From Candidatus Leptofilum proximum (GTDB lineage Bacteria > Chloroflexota > Anaerolineae > Promineifilales > Promineifilaceae), in assembly GCA_016710325.1 (NCBI GenBank), contig JADJXK010000002.1, positions 5,022,001 through 5,086,000 of the forward strand: a DNA stretch of 64,000 nt. The letters run 5' to 3'. A program made the position numbers and the translations under genes. The notes under the pieces were generated by a model. It made no database searches, had not been told where the DNA came from, and saw only the letters and a list, made by a program, of their open reading frames with translations. This document shows positions 9,344-17,011 of the stretch, piece after piece; position 1 is the first letter of the stretch, and each line of letters begins with the position of its first letter.

Positions 9344-10129
9344 TTACTCAGTAGGGGGCAGCAGGAGGGCGGCTTCCTGGCGGAGGCGGTGGAGGAACTC
9401 GACGGATTTGAGGTTGCGTTCCAGGACGTAGGTGATGTAGTAGTGCATCACGTTTTCTAACTCGGTGTGCACGGCGCGCTTGAGGCGCAGGTTGTGCACG
9501 GTGTCCCACGGCCGTGTTTGCAGGTAACGCAGAACTTTGGTAGAAACGGCCGTAATCCCCATAGCCCGTCTATCCTCCCCACGACAGTTCGGGCAGAGTA
9601 ATCCGCCCAGTTCCCCACTAAAAAATTGGTCCTGCTCTTCAATCGGCTCACCGCAGGAAACACAGTGAAACAGCTGCGGCCGAAAACCGGCCAAACCCAG
9701 CAAACGCAGTTCGTAAAAACGAGCTACCAGCAGCACATCCTCGTGCGTGGTTAGCCAGCCCAGGCCATCGGCCAGCAGCTGGTAGATGCCGGTGTGTTTG
9801 TCCTCTTCCACGGTGAAGCGGTCCAACAGTTCTACCAGGTAGGCAGCGTAGGTAGTCAGGATGAGGTCGTCGCGCAGGGCGGTGTAGGGCTGCACCATCT
9901 CCGCCTGGGTAAGAATCGGAATGTCGCGCCCACTGGCAAAGAGGAAGTTGGAGCGCATAAACTGCTCCACGTGCCCCGTTTTGCGGCTCTGCGGCTTGCG
10001 CGCGCCCTTGGCCACGGCCTTGATCTTGCCAAAGTCACGGCTGTAGAGGGTGAGCAGACGGTCAGCTTCGCCAAAGTCGGTGCGGCGCAATACAATCGCC
10101 TCGCTGCGGAAAGTGCGTTCTCGTGCCAT
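9344..10129 (-). CDS. recO: DNA repair protein RecO
   Basis: RecO helps load RecA on SSB-coated single-stranded DNA together with RecR/RecF in recombinational repair. The 261-residue chain begins with the OB-fold (SEAIVLRRTDFGEADRLLTL, and KIKAVAKGARKPQSR, the typical RecO start), then a helical domain with a zinc site: CVSC near residue 158 and CPNC near 176. Length is normal for the family. The start ATG at 10129 is only 53 bp from the divergent DUF5694 start, so the two share a promoter region. recR is also present in this window (22439). Confidence 0.95.
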   Translation of the reverse strand: MARERTFRSEAIVLRRTDFGEADRLLTLYSRDFGKIKAVAKGARKPQSRKTGHVEQFMRSNFLFASGRDIPILTQAEMVQPYTALRDDLILTTYAAYLVELLDRFTVEEDKHTGIYQLLADGLGWLTTHEDVLLVARFYELRLLGLAGFRPQLFHCVSCGEPIEEQDQFFSGELGGLLCPNCRGEDRRAMGITAVSTKVLRYLQTRPWDTVHNLRLKRAVHTELENVMHYYITYVLERNLKSVEFLHRLRQEAALLLPPTE

Positions 10130-10182
10130 GCGTGAAGTGTAGCAGCAGACGGCCTAAATTCAAGATTCAAGAGGAAAATCTC

Positions 10183-10908
10183 ATGGCTCACTTGTTGATA
10201 TTAGGAACCTATCATTTTGCCAATCCCGGTTTGGATGCGGTGCAAACACAGGTGGCAGATGTGCTGGCGGAGGAAAAGCAGCGGGAGATTACGGCCGTTC
10301 TCCACACCCTCGCCACCTTCCAGCCCACCAAAATCGCCGTCGAGGCGCCTTTTAAAGAAGCCGAATCGCTCAACCAGCAGTATGCCGCGTACCGGGCAGG
10401 CAACCACCAGCTCACCCGCAACGAGATTCAGCAGCTGGGCTATCGCCTGGCAGCGCAGCTGAATCACGAGCGGATTTACCCCATTGACGATCCCGGCAGC
10501 GCGATTCCATTTGAAGCTGCCTTGACGTATGCTGAAGCACATCATCCTGATTTTTTGACAAAGTTCCAGACAACGATTGCCCGCTGGGAAGCAGAGAGCA
10601 ATCGGCTCCAGCAAACGGTTTCGGTGGGGGAGATTTTGCGTCAGTACAACAGCCCTCAGGCGATTGCCGAAAATCACCAGCTGTACCTGGATTTTACGGC
10701 CGTTGGCGCAGGCGACACCTACATCGGGGCAGAAGTGCTGGCCGGTTGGTACGATCGCAACATTCGCATCTTTGCTAACCTGCGGCAAATCATGGAGCCG
10801 CACGACCGGATTTTAGTGATTTTTGGTGCTGGCCATTTGGCTGTCTTGCGTGAGCTGGCAACCGGCTGTTCAGATATCCAGCCTGTGAATGCGCTGGATT
10901 ATTTATGA
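10183..10908 (+). CDS. DUF5694 family protein (TraB/EreA-like fold)
   Basis: A 241-residue soluble protein of the DUF5694 type. It begins LLILGTYHFANPGLDA, with the GTxHF motif seen in TraB/ChaN/EreA-like proteins, followed by KIAVEAPF, a conserved helical middle and a C-terminal IFGAGHLAVLRE motif. These His and Glu residues are arranged as in families thought to bind metal or cleave bonds hydrolytically, but no reaction is established. I set the start at the ATG at 10183, which has an AGAGGA ribosome binding site 7 bases upstream; an upstream ATG at 10123 would overlap recO and adds 20 unconserved residues. It stands alone, divergent from recO. Confidence 0.75.
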   Translation: MAHLLILGTYHFANPGLDAVQTQVADVLAEEKQREITAVLHTLATFQPTKIAVEAPFKEAESLNQQYAAYRAGNHQLTRNEIQQLGYRLAAQLNHERIYPIDDPGSAIPFEAALTYAEAHHPDFLTKFQTTIARWEAESNRLQQTVSVGEILRQYNSPQAIAENHQLYLDFTAVGAGDTYIGAEVLAGWYDRNIRIFANLRQIMEPHDRILVIFGAGHLAVLRELATGCSDIQPVNALDYL

Positions 10909-11006
10909 CTCCCTTTTTGAACTAGCTTTGCTGTCCCGGCCCGTGCTTCTGTGCTATCATCTTTCCATGTGAACCAGACAGCCCGCTATCCTCCTGGAGG
11001 CAGCCC

Positions 11007-13616
11007 ATGGCAGGCACAACCCCCCAGCAGATACACGAGGCGCTCTTCACCCATTTTAACCTCGACGAACTGCGCACCCTCTGCTTTCAACTAGACGTCC
11101 GCTACGACGACTTAAGCGGTGATACTCTGACGAACAAGACCCTCTCGCTCGTAGAGTATGCTCGCCGCCACGGCCGTTTCAATGACCTGGTTGCTGCTGT
11201 ACAGAAGGCGCGTCCCCATCTAGAGCTGACGGCAGGCGCCGTGTCGACTTTCCCCCTGCACCACATCCCCTTCCCGCCCAACCCAAACTTCACTGGCCGC
11301 AAGGGCCTGCTGCAAACGCTGCACCAGCAGTTGAGCCAGGGCGTCACCACCACCGTGACCCAGGCTATTGCCGGGTTGGGCGGCGTGGGCAAGACACAGC
11401 TGGCGCTGCAGTACTGTCACCAGCAGCGGGAGCACTACGGCCTCATCTACTGGCTGCGCGCGGAAGAGGAAAGCACCCTGGCGGCCGACCTGGCAGCGCT
11501 GGCGCGGGCGCTGGGTGTGGCCGCAGCCGCAGACACTGACCTGGAACAGGTGCGGCAGCGGCTGCACCGCTGGCTGGCCGCCTCTGACCACCGCTGGCTG
11601 CTGGTGGCGGACAATGCCGACGACATGGCGCCACGCACCATACGGCAGATGCTGCCTCCCAGCGGCAACGGCGCCGTACTTATCACCTCGCGCAACCCTA
11701 ACTGGGGCGGTGCGGCAAAGGTGCTCACGTTGGGAGTTTTTACTGCGGCGGAAGCAGCCGCCTTTTGGCAGGAGCGGTTGGGGGGTGAGGGTGATGACGC
11801 GGCAGCCGCAGCGTTGGCTCAGGAGTTGGGTTACCTGCCCCTGGCGTTGGAACATGCGGCCGCTTATGTGGAGGAAACCGGCAGCAACCTGGCCCACTAC
11901 CGGATGCTGTACCGGGCGCAGCGGCAGCGGCTGTGGGCAAAGGCAGAACCGCCTGATGCCTATCACGCCACGGTGGCCACCACCTGGGAGCTGGCCTTTG
12001 AGAAAGTACGGCCGACGCCAGGGGCGGTGGCACTGCTGGATCTGTGCAGCTTTCTGGCGCCGGAAGACATCCCACTGTCCCTGCTGACGGCCTCGCCCGG
12101 CGTGCTGCCGCCGCAGCTGGCCGAAGTGTCGGCAGACCTGCTGGCGTTGGACGAGGCGGTGGCCGCCCTGCGCCGTTACTCGTTGTTGCAGCGCAGCGGA
12201 GACCTGCTGGCCGTGCACCGGCTGGTGCGGGCGGTGGTGCGGGAGCGCATGGGAGCCCAGCGGCGGCGGGAGTGGGCAGAAGTGGCGATGACGCTGCTGG
12301 TGAATAACTGGTCCTTTGAAGTACAAGATATGAGCACATGGCCTGCCAGCGCCGCTCTGCTGCCGCACATGATGGCCGTGGCAGAACGGGCGGCGCAGGA
12401 AGCGGTGCAGGACAATCACGCCGCCGCTGTAAACAGAGAAATCGGCGTCTACCTGCAGCAGTTCGGCGATTATAATGCCGCACGGCCGTATTACGAGCGT
12501 GCCCTGACCATCCGCGAGGCAGCCCTCGGCTCCGACCACCCCGAAACCGCGCAAATCCTCAACAATCTCGGTGACTTGCTGCGCGCCATGGGCGACCATG
12601 CTGGTGCGCGGTCGTACCTTGGGCAAGCCGTGACCATTCGCGAGGCCGTCCTCGGTCCCAACCACTTCCATACCGCCGACAGCCTCGACAATCTCGGCAA
12701 CCTCCTGCACGACATGGGGGACTATGATGGCGCCCGGCCGTGCCTCGAGCGGGCGCTGGCTATCCGTGAGGCAGCTTTTGGTCTGGACCACCCCAAAACC
12801 GCATACAGCCACAACAATCTTGGGGAGCTGCTGCATTCCATGGGCGATTATGATGGCGCGCGGCCCCATCTTGAGCGCGCCCTGGCCATCCGCGAGACAG
12901 CCCTTGGCCCCAACCATCCCGAAACTGCCAGCAGCCTCAATAACCTGGGCGGGCTACTGGTCATAGTGAAAGACCTGAGTGGCGCGCGGAGGTACTTCGA
13001 GCGCGCCCTGGCTATCCGCGAGGCAGCCCTCGGCCCTAAACACCTCGATACTGCCGTAAGCATGAACAATTTAGGTTATCTCTTGCAAGCGATGGGGGAT
13101 CTGAGTGGCGCGCTGTCGTACTATGAGAACACCCTGGCTATCCTGGAGACAGTCTTTGGCCTTGACCACCCCCTTACTGCGGCCTGCCTCAACAATCTTG
13201 GTAAGCTGCTGCTGGACATGGGTGATTATAAGGAGGCACAGCCATACCTGGAGCAGGCATTAGCTATTTGGGTGGAGGTATTAGGGCCGGAACATCATCT
13301 TACGGCTGTTGCCCATACTAACTTGGGTCGGTTACTTCTGAAAACAAAAGAACACGCCAGGGCACAGTCACATTTGGAGCGAGCCCTGACCATTCGAGAG
13401 CGGGCACTAGGCCCAGATCATCCCGAGACAGGCGATAGTCTCAACAGTTTGGGCGAGCTGTTGGTTGAGCTGGGGGAATTGGCGACGGCACGGCCGTACC
13501 TGGAGCGAGCGCTGCACATCTTAGAAGAGAAGCTGGGGACGGAGCACCCGCGTACACAAGCGGTGCAGGAGAACTGGGAGCGCCTGCAGACCCAAATTAA
13601 CGAAGTGCAAGAATAA
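11007..13616 (+). CDS. EAD - NB-ARC STAND ATPase - TPR (NLR-like) protein
   Basis: An 869-residue cytoplasmic STAND NTPase. Residues 1-72 are an effector-associated domain related to those of the 1634 and 49764 genes (LRTLCFQLDVRYDDLSGDTLTNK...LVEYARRHGR). The NB-ARC ATPase shows Walker A GLGGVGKTQLAL near 123, Walker B WLLVADNADD, a VLITSRN sensor segment and the GYLPLAL motif. A winged-helix-like part follows. From about 490 there are eight full and one partial 42-residue kinesin-light-chain-type TPRs with ALGPxHPETAxSLNNLG. The domain order sensor repeats/ATPase/adaptor is that of bacterial NLR-like proteins used in signalling, cell death and antiphage defence. No effector gene is adjacent. 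A GGAGG ribosome binding site precedes the ATG. Function as a defence switch is inference. Confidence 0.87.
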   Translation: MAGTTPQQIHEALFTHFNLDELRTLCFQLDVRYDDLSGDTLTNKTLSLVEYARRHGRFNDLVAAVQKARPHLELTAGAVSTFPLHHIPFPPNPNFTGRKGLLQTLHQQLSQGVTTTVTQAIAGLGGVGKTQLALQYCHQQREHYGLIYWLRAEEESTLAADLAALARALGVAAAADTDLEQVRQRLHRWLAASDHRWLLVADNADDMAPRTIRQMLPPSGNGAVLITSRNPNWGGAAKVLTLGVFTAAEAAAFWQERLGGEGDDAAAAALAQELGYLPLALEHAAAYVEETGSNLAHYRMLYRAQRQRLWAKAEPPDAYHATVATTWELAFEKVRPTPGAVALLDLCSFLAPEDIPLSLLTASPGVLPPQLAEVSADLLALDEAVAALRRYSLLQRSGDLLAVHRLVRAVVRERMGAQRRREWAEVAMTLLVNNWSFEVQDMSTWPASAALLPHMMAVAERAAQEAVQDNHAAAVNREIGVYLQQFGDYNAARPYYERALTIREAALGSDHPETAQILNNLGDLLRAMGDHAGARSYLGQAVTIREAVLGPNHFHTADSLDNLGNLLHDMGDYDGARPCLERALAIREAAFGLDHPKTAYSHNNLGELLHSMGDYDGARPHLERALAIRETALGPNHPETASSLNNLGGLLVIVKDLSGARRYFERALAIREAALGPKHLDTAVSMNNLGYLLQAMGDLSGALSYYENTLAILETVFGLDHPLTAACLNNLGKLLLDMGDYKEAQPYLEQALAIWVEVLGPEHHLTAVAHTNLGRLLLKTKEHARAQSHLERALTIRERALGPDHPETGDSLNSLGELLVELGELATARPYLERALHILEEKLGTEHPRTQAVQENWERLQTQINEVQE

Positions 13617-13644
13617 TTTACTCCTAATGAATCTGAATGAATGC

Positions 13645-13672
13645 TTGACAGGTGTGCCAAGAAGGTTAAAAT
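13645..13672 (+). promoter_or_regulatory. Sigma-70-type promoter of the ArsR-type regulator gene
   Basis: TTGACA (13645-13650), a 16-base spacer and TAAAAT (13667-13672), about 50 bases before the TTG start at 13721. A near-consensus promoter for the regulator/HExxH protein pair. Confidence 0.65.
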
Positions 13673-13720
13673 GTTTATCAATCATTTAAAAATAATTCAA
13701 ATGGTTAAGGATTAATCAAA

Positions 13721-14335
13721 TTGAGCAACGACCCCATCCCGGAACTCATGATCACCGATCTGGAAACCCACAAAGCACTGGTTAACCCACTCCGTATACG
13801 TCTCTTGGAACTTCTGGTGGACGAGGCACAAACGGTGAAGCAGCTGGCTGCGGCCGTAGACGTGGAACCGGTGAAACTTTACTACCACGTCAATCTGTTG
13901 GAGAAAAACGGCCTCATTCGGGTGGTTGATACGCAGGTGGTCTCTGGCATTATTGAGAAGTGGTACCGGGTGACGGCCTTCAACTATCGCATCGACCGCA
14001 CAATTTTGTCGCTGCAAGAGGATGAGCAGCAGGCGTACCTGGATGAGATTTTCGCCTCGATTTTTGAGGGGACGATAGAATTGATTCGCCACAGTACGGC
14101 CGTTGCTACCATCAATCTGCAAAAAAATCCGCCTCACCCGCATTCCCTCCACCTGACACGTTCGCGCGGCTACCTGAGCGAAACGCAAGCCCGCGCCTTT
14201 TATGAAAAGTTACATGCGCTTATTCTGGAGTTTGAAGGCTCTATAGACGCACCGGGCGAATCCGACGGCAAGTATGTCTTAACCATGGCGCTGTTTCCAG
14301 AGAAACGGCCGTCCAGCCCACCTGAAGAACCATAA
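13721..14335 (+). CDS. ArsR-type winged-helix transcriptional regulator
   Basis: A 204-residue DNA-binding protein. The N-terminal 90 residues form an ArsR-like winged helix (ALVNPLRIRLLELLVDEA, TVKQLAAAVDVEPVKLYYHV, LLEKNGLIRVVDT, then a wing). The C-terminal half is a helical effector or dimer domain without Cys metal sites, so metal sensing of the classical ArsR kind is not indicated. The start is a TTG codon, placed about 50 bp after a good promoter. It is followed 44 bp later by a membrane HExxH protein on the same strand, and the pair probably forms an operon in which the regulator controls the membrane protein. Confidence 0.82.
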   Translation: MSNDPIPELMITDLETHKALVNPLRIRLLELLVDEAQTVKQLAAAVDVEPVKLYYHVNLLEKNGLIRVVDTQVVSGIIEKWYRVTAFNYRIDRTILSLQEDEQQAYLDEIFASIFEGTIELIRHSTAVATINLQKNPPHPHSLHLTRSRGYLSETQARAFYEKLHALILEFEGSIDAPGESDGKYVLTMALFPEKRPSSPPEEP

Positions 14336-14379
14336 GATTAAGATGTTGTCACACAAGAGGCCATCGTTTTGGAGGGATC

Positions 14380-15372
14380 ATGTCGATAAAAAAGAGTGTT
14401 TCACTGGGCATGTTTTTGCTGCTCACCTGGCTGGCCATCATGTTGTTTAATGTATGGGTACATGAGTTAGGCCACGCCATCACCTTTGCTTTGAGCATTG
14501 GTTGGCAAAACAACATTTCTAATTTTGGCGGCACCTTCCCCACCGATCCTGCTTTTATAATGGAAGTAGTCAACTGGCTGCAAACCAGCGGCCTCACGCC
14601 AGAAACGTTTGAAACTGCCCACCAACTGCAGTTGTTGGAAGCACTGGGACAAAACTTGCCATCTATTCGCCTGGGGGTTATCGGGGGATGGGCCGGGCAG
14701 TTGGCCTTGACATTGATCGTTTTTCTATTGACGCGTACGCGGGCTTTTCAGGAAGAAGGCTCGGGTTACGGCCGTCTCTTCTGGCACGGCTATATCCTGG
14801 TCAATCTTGCCTGGATGGGTGGCAATTGGCTGTTCATGGGCTGGCAGGCGCCCACTTCCAGCGATCCAATTGTGCTGATTAACGTGATGCTGCAAAGGAA
14901 CCCGGTGGCCATTGGCCTGCTGTGGCTGCTCGCTTTGGGGATTATCTGGCTGGCTGTCCGGTTGGCGCACCGGTTCGGCGGCGATTTGTTTGGGGTGTTA
15001 GGTCTCTCGCCCGTGGCAAGTCACCGGTTGGCTCTCGTCTGGGTTGCTACTACGGCGCTGTCCAGCGTTTTGCTAAAGCTCCCTGGAACATTGATTCCAG
15101 TTTTGCTCGGTTTGCTAATCGTTCTGGTCGTTCCCATCGTTTATTTGCGCCGCTTGTCGCTGGCAGAAAACGAGCGGATTCATGCCCCTTTGCTGGCCTG
15201 GCAGGGAACGGCCATCATCCTGGCAGTGATGCTGGCTTTCCTGCTCACCAACTCCGGGATTGTGGTTTTTGGGCACAATGGGGACACGCAGCAGTTAAAC
15301 GCTCTTTCTGTTGCCTATTGCGAACAAACCAACTGCCTTCCGGCCGAGATTCGGGCCTGGTTTTCGCCATAA
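14380..15372 (+). CDS. Polytopic membrane protein with HELGH zinc-peptidase motif (M50-like)
   Basis: A 330-residue integral membrane protein with about seven hydrophobic segments. Near residue 28, at the end of the first membrane helix, is VHELGHAITF, an HExxH zinc-binding motif as in site-2-protease (M50) type intramembrane peptidases. A second M50 hallmark (NxxPxxxxDG) is not seen, so it may belong to a divergent peptidase-like family. A GGAGG-like site precedes the ATG. It appears co-transcribed with the preceding ArsR-type regulator. Substrate unknown. Proteolytic activity is an inference from a single motif. Confidence 0.6.
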   Translation: MSIKKSVSLGMFLLLTWLAIMLFNVWVHELGHAITFALSIGWQNNISNFGGTFPTDPAFIMEVVNWLQTSGLTPETFETAHQLQLLEALGQNLPSIRLGVIGGWAGQLALTLIVFLLTRTRAFQEEGSGYGRLFWHGYILVNLAWMGGNWLFMGWQAPTSSDPIVLINVMLQRNPVAIGLLWLLALGIIWLAVRLAHRFGGDLFGVLGLSPVASHRLALVWVATTALSSVLLKLPGTLIPVLLGLLIVLVVPIVYLRRLSLAENERIHAPLLAWQGTAIILAVMLAFLLTNSGIVVFGHNGDTQQLNALSVAYCEQTNCLPAEIRAWFSP

Positions 15373-15376
15373 TCCA

Positions 15377-16300
15377 TTAGCGGCCGGGCGGGAAAATGCT
15401 CACTTTATCACCGGGTTGGACGATCTGATGCGGGCCGTTCTCAAAGTTGATGTTACGGCCGTTTAGCAGCACCCGCCAGCCTTTGCGCACCCGGTACTGT
15501 TTCTCCGTCACCAGCCAGGGCCGCCCCTGCTCATCCACACGATCCTTACCCAACCATTCAACATCAAACACATCGGGGCGCATCTGGGGAAAGTAGTTGA
15601 AAAACCGCACCAGCAGTGTCTCCATGCGGCTGTCTTCCGGCAAGCGCATCGTCATTTTTTGCTGGCGCGTATAGTTGCGTACCCGGCCAAAAAAGGAAAG
15701 CTCTATGGGGAAATCCCCCTCATCCCAGGCACGGGCTGTCTGGTAGCCCAGGTGCATCAGGTGAAGGTGCATGCTCAACAGCTTGTTCCAGCTGGCCAAA
15801 GCAGCAGGTACCATCGGGTTTCCAGGCATCTCTTCCGTAAGAAAGCGGGCAAAGGTGGCATTCACCAGACTGATGGAGCCGGTAACGTACATTTCCGGCA
15901 CATGAATCTGGCGTGGCCCATGCGCCGCATGGATCTGCCCGGCGCGGAAGAGGTAGCGGGCAAAATCATGGCTCAGGTCCAGGCCCAAGGTGCGGGCCAG
16001 CCAGACCGTGAAAAAGCGGCGGCGCTCGGCCAGATGTTCCGGATCGGCGCCTTTTTCCCAACCGAGGATCACGGCCGTATCATGATGAGCCAGCAAATAA
16101 TCATACGTGCCCACAACCAGTTCATGCCCGCGCCGGAAAAGCGGCTCCACCGTTGCCAGCATAAGCTCAAAATCGGCCTTGGTCAGACTCAGAAAGTGGC
16201 GCAGCCGGTCCCATTCCTCTTCCGGTCCGGAAGCCAGGTTTGACAATATCCAGGTATCGTTTTTTGCTTTACGGCCGTTGGTAAAAACAAAAGTCGCCAT
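15377..16300 (-). CDS. Protoglobin fused to a MoaD/ThiS-like beta-grasp domain
   Basis: A 307-residue protein with two recognisable halves. Residues about 25-190 are a protoglobin (globin-coupled-sensor type heme domain): LTKADFELMLATVEPLF, FFTVWLARTLG, and GQIHAAHGPRQIHVPEMY, whose first His matches the proximal heme ligand of protoglobins (IGRIHTP...IDVPQ). Residues about 215-307 resemble a MoaD/ThiS ubiquitin-like fold: LLVRFFNYFP as strand 1, then VLLNGRNINF and QIVQPGDKVSIFPP, which align closely with VFVNGRDAPF and VIQPNDQLNIFPA of the adjacent MoaD-like protein. The end is PPGR, not the Gly-Gly needed for thiocarboxylate chemistry. It is divergent from moaD with a 114-bp shared upstream region. 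A heme-based O2 or NO sensor or scaffold for the molybdo/tungstopterin locus is inferred. Confidence 0.75.
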   Translation of the reverse strand: MATFVFTNGRKAKNDTWILSNLASGPEEEWDRLRHFLSLTKADFELMLATVEPLFRRGHELVVGTYDYLLAHHDTAVILGWEKGADPEHLAERRRFFTVWLARTLGLDLSHDFARYLFRAGQIHAAHGPRQIHVPEMYVTGSISLVNATFARFLTEEMPGNPMVPAALASWNKLLSMHLHLMHLGYQTARAWDEGDFPIELSFFGRVRNYTRQQKMTMRLPEDSRMETLLVRFFNYFPQMRPDVFDVEWLGKDRVDEQGRPWLVTEKQYRVRKGWRVLLNGRNINFENGPHQIVQPGDKVSIFPPGR

Positions 16301-16414
16301 TTAATTTTCCTCGCTGTGACAGCTCGCCGATTTTTCCGTATCTTAGCATGAAAGCTGCAAAAGCGGGGTTTTGTGGTAAGATCTGGCGAGCAACCCAAAC
16401 CAGGAGAATATGCT

Positions 16415-16693
16415 GTGAAAGTAAACTTCTTCGCCACGCTGCGCCAAATTGTGGGTCAAAAGACGGTAGAAATGGATTTACCCGCAAATGTTACCGTTCG
16501 TGAATTTGTAGAAATGGTTGTGACCCAATATCCCCCAATGCGTAAAGAGCTGCTCGATGAAAATGGCAATCTCTACCGGCACGTCCATGTTTTTGTCAAC
16601 GGCCGTGATGCCCCTTTTCTGGAACACGGCATGGACACCGTGATTCAACCCAATGACCAGTTGAATATCTTTCCCGCCGTGGGTGGTGGGTAA
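16415..16693 (+). CDS. MoaD/ThiS-family sulfur carrier protein
   Basis: A 92-residue beta-grasp protein ending in GGG, the C-terminal Gly-Gly that is adenylated and thiocarboxylated to donate sulfur in molybdopterin or tungstopterin synthesis. It shows KVNFFATLRQIVGQ as strand 1, a helix, HVFVNGRDAPF and NDQLNIFPAVGGG. I chose the GTG at 16415, preceded by AGGAGA. It overlaps or abuts the next small gene and is convergent with the tungsten oxidoreductase gene at 18565, from which it is now separated by an IS element. Dedicated MoaD-like proteins near aldehyde ferredoxin oxidoreductases are common, so a role in the tungsten cofactor is likely. Confidence 0.88.
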   Translation: MKVNFFATLRQIVGQKTVEMDLPANVTVREFVEMVVTQYPPMRKELLDENGNLYRHVHVFVNGRDAPFLEHGMDTVIQPNDQLNIFPAVGGG

Positions 16694-16694
16694 C

Positions 16695-16952
16695 GTGTAC
16701 ACAGAATCACGACAAATTCGGGGCATTCCTCTTTGGCTGCTGCGGGAATATTTAGAGGAGTTGGGGGGAACGGCCGTCACCGAAACCCAGGTAGAAGGGG
16801 ATGGCTGGACCATTACGCTGACCAAAATGGAGCCGTTTGCCCTTGGCTCCCTCCGTGTCGGCCAGGTGATGATGGAAATCAAAGGCGAAGATGAAGCGAT
16901 TGCCCGGCTAAATCCACAGCTTGAAAAGAAGACGATGCGCGCCGGCGCCTAA
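16695..16952 (+). CDS. Small MoaD-partner protein (possibly DUF1952-like)
   Basis: An 85-residue soluble protein translated directly after moaD (its GTG start lies one base beyond the moaD TAA; in-frame GTGs at 16683 and 16686 are alternatives). It has RGIPLWLLREYLEELGG, a GWTITLTKMEPFALGSLRVGQV beta segment (split here by my quoting) and an ALxRL-type C-terminal helix. I recall similar short proteins, of the DUF1952 kind, beside MoaD genes, but cannot verify this. Coupling to MoaD suggests a role in pterin cofactor sulfuration. The stop codon is followed immediately by an AATTGGGTAATT palindrome. Confidence 0.7.
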   Translation: MYTESRQIRGIPLWLLREYLEELGGTAVTETQVEGDGWTITLTKMEPFALGSLRVGQVMMEIKGEDEAIARLNPQLEKKTMRAGA

Positions 16953-16956
16953 AAAA

Positions 16957-17011
16957 GTAATTGGGTAATTGAGTAATTACATCAATTACCCAATTACCCA
17001 ACTACCCATTA
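16957..17011. repeat. AATTGGGTAATT-type intergenic palindrome, copy 1
   Basis: GTAATTGGGTAATTG and its mirror CAATTACCCAATTAC form a long imperfect hairpin immediately after the moaD-partner stop codon. The IS element at 17012 has inserted at its right edge. Relatives lie at 22158, 38486, 39335 and 56318. Confidence 0.8.

Noticed and set aside
11220..12917. A 565-codon open frame on the minus strand
   Set aside because: It lies entirely antisense to the NB-ARC/TPR gene, shows no recognisable motif, and results from the GC-rich repeats of that gene.
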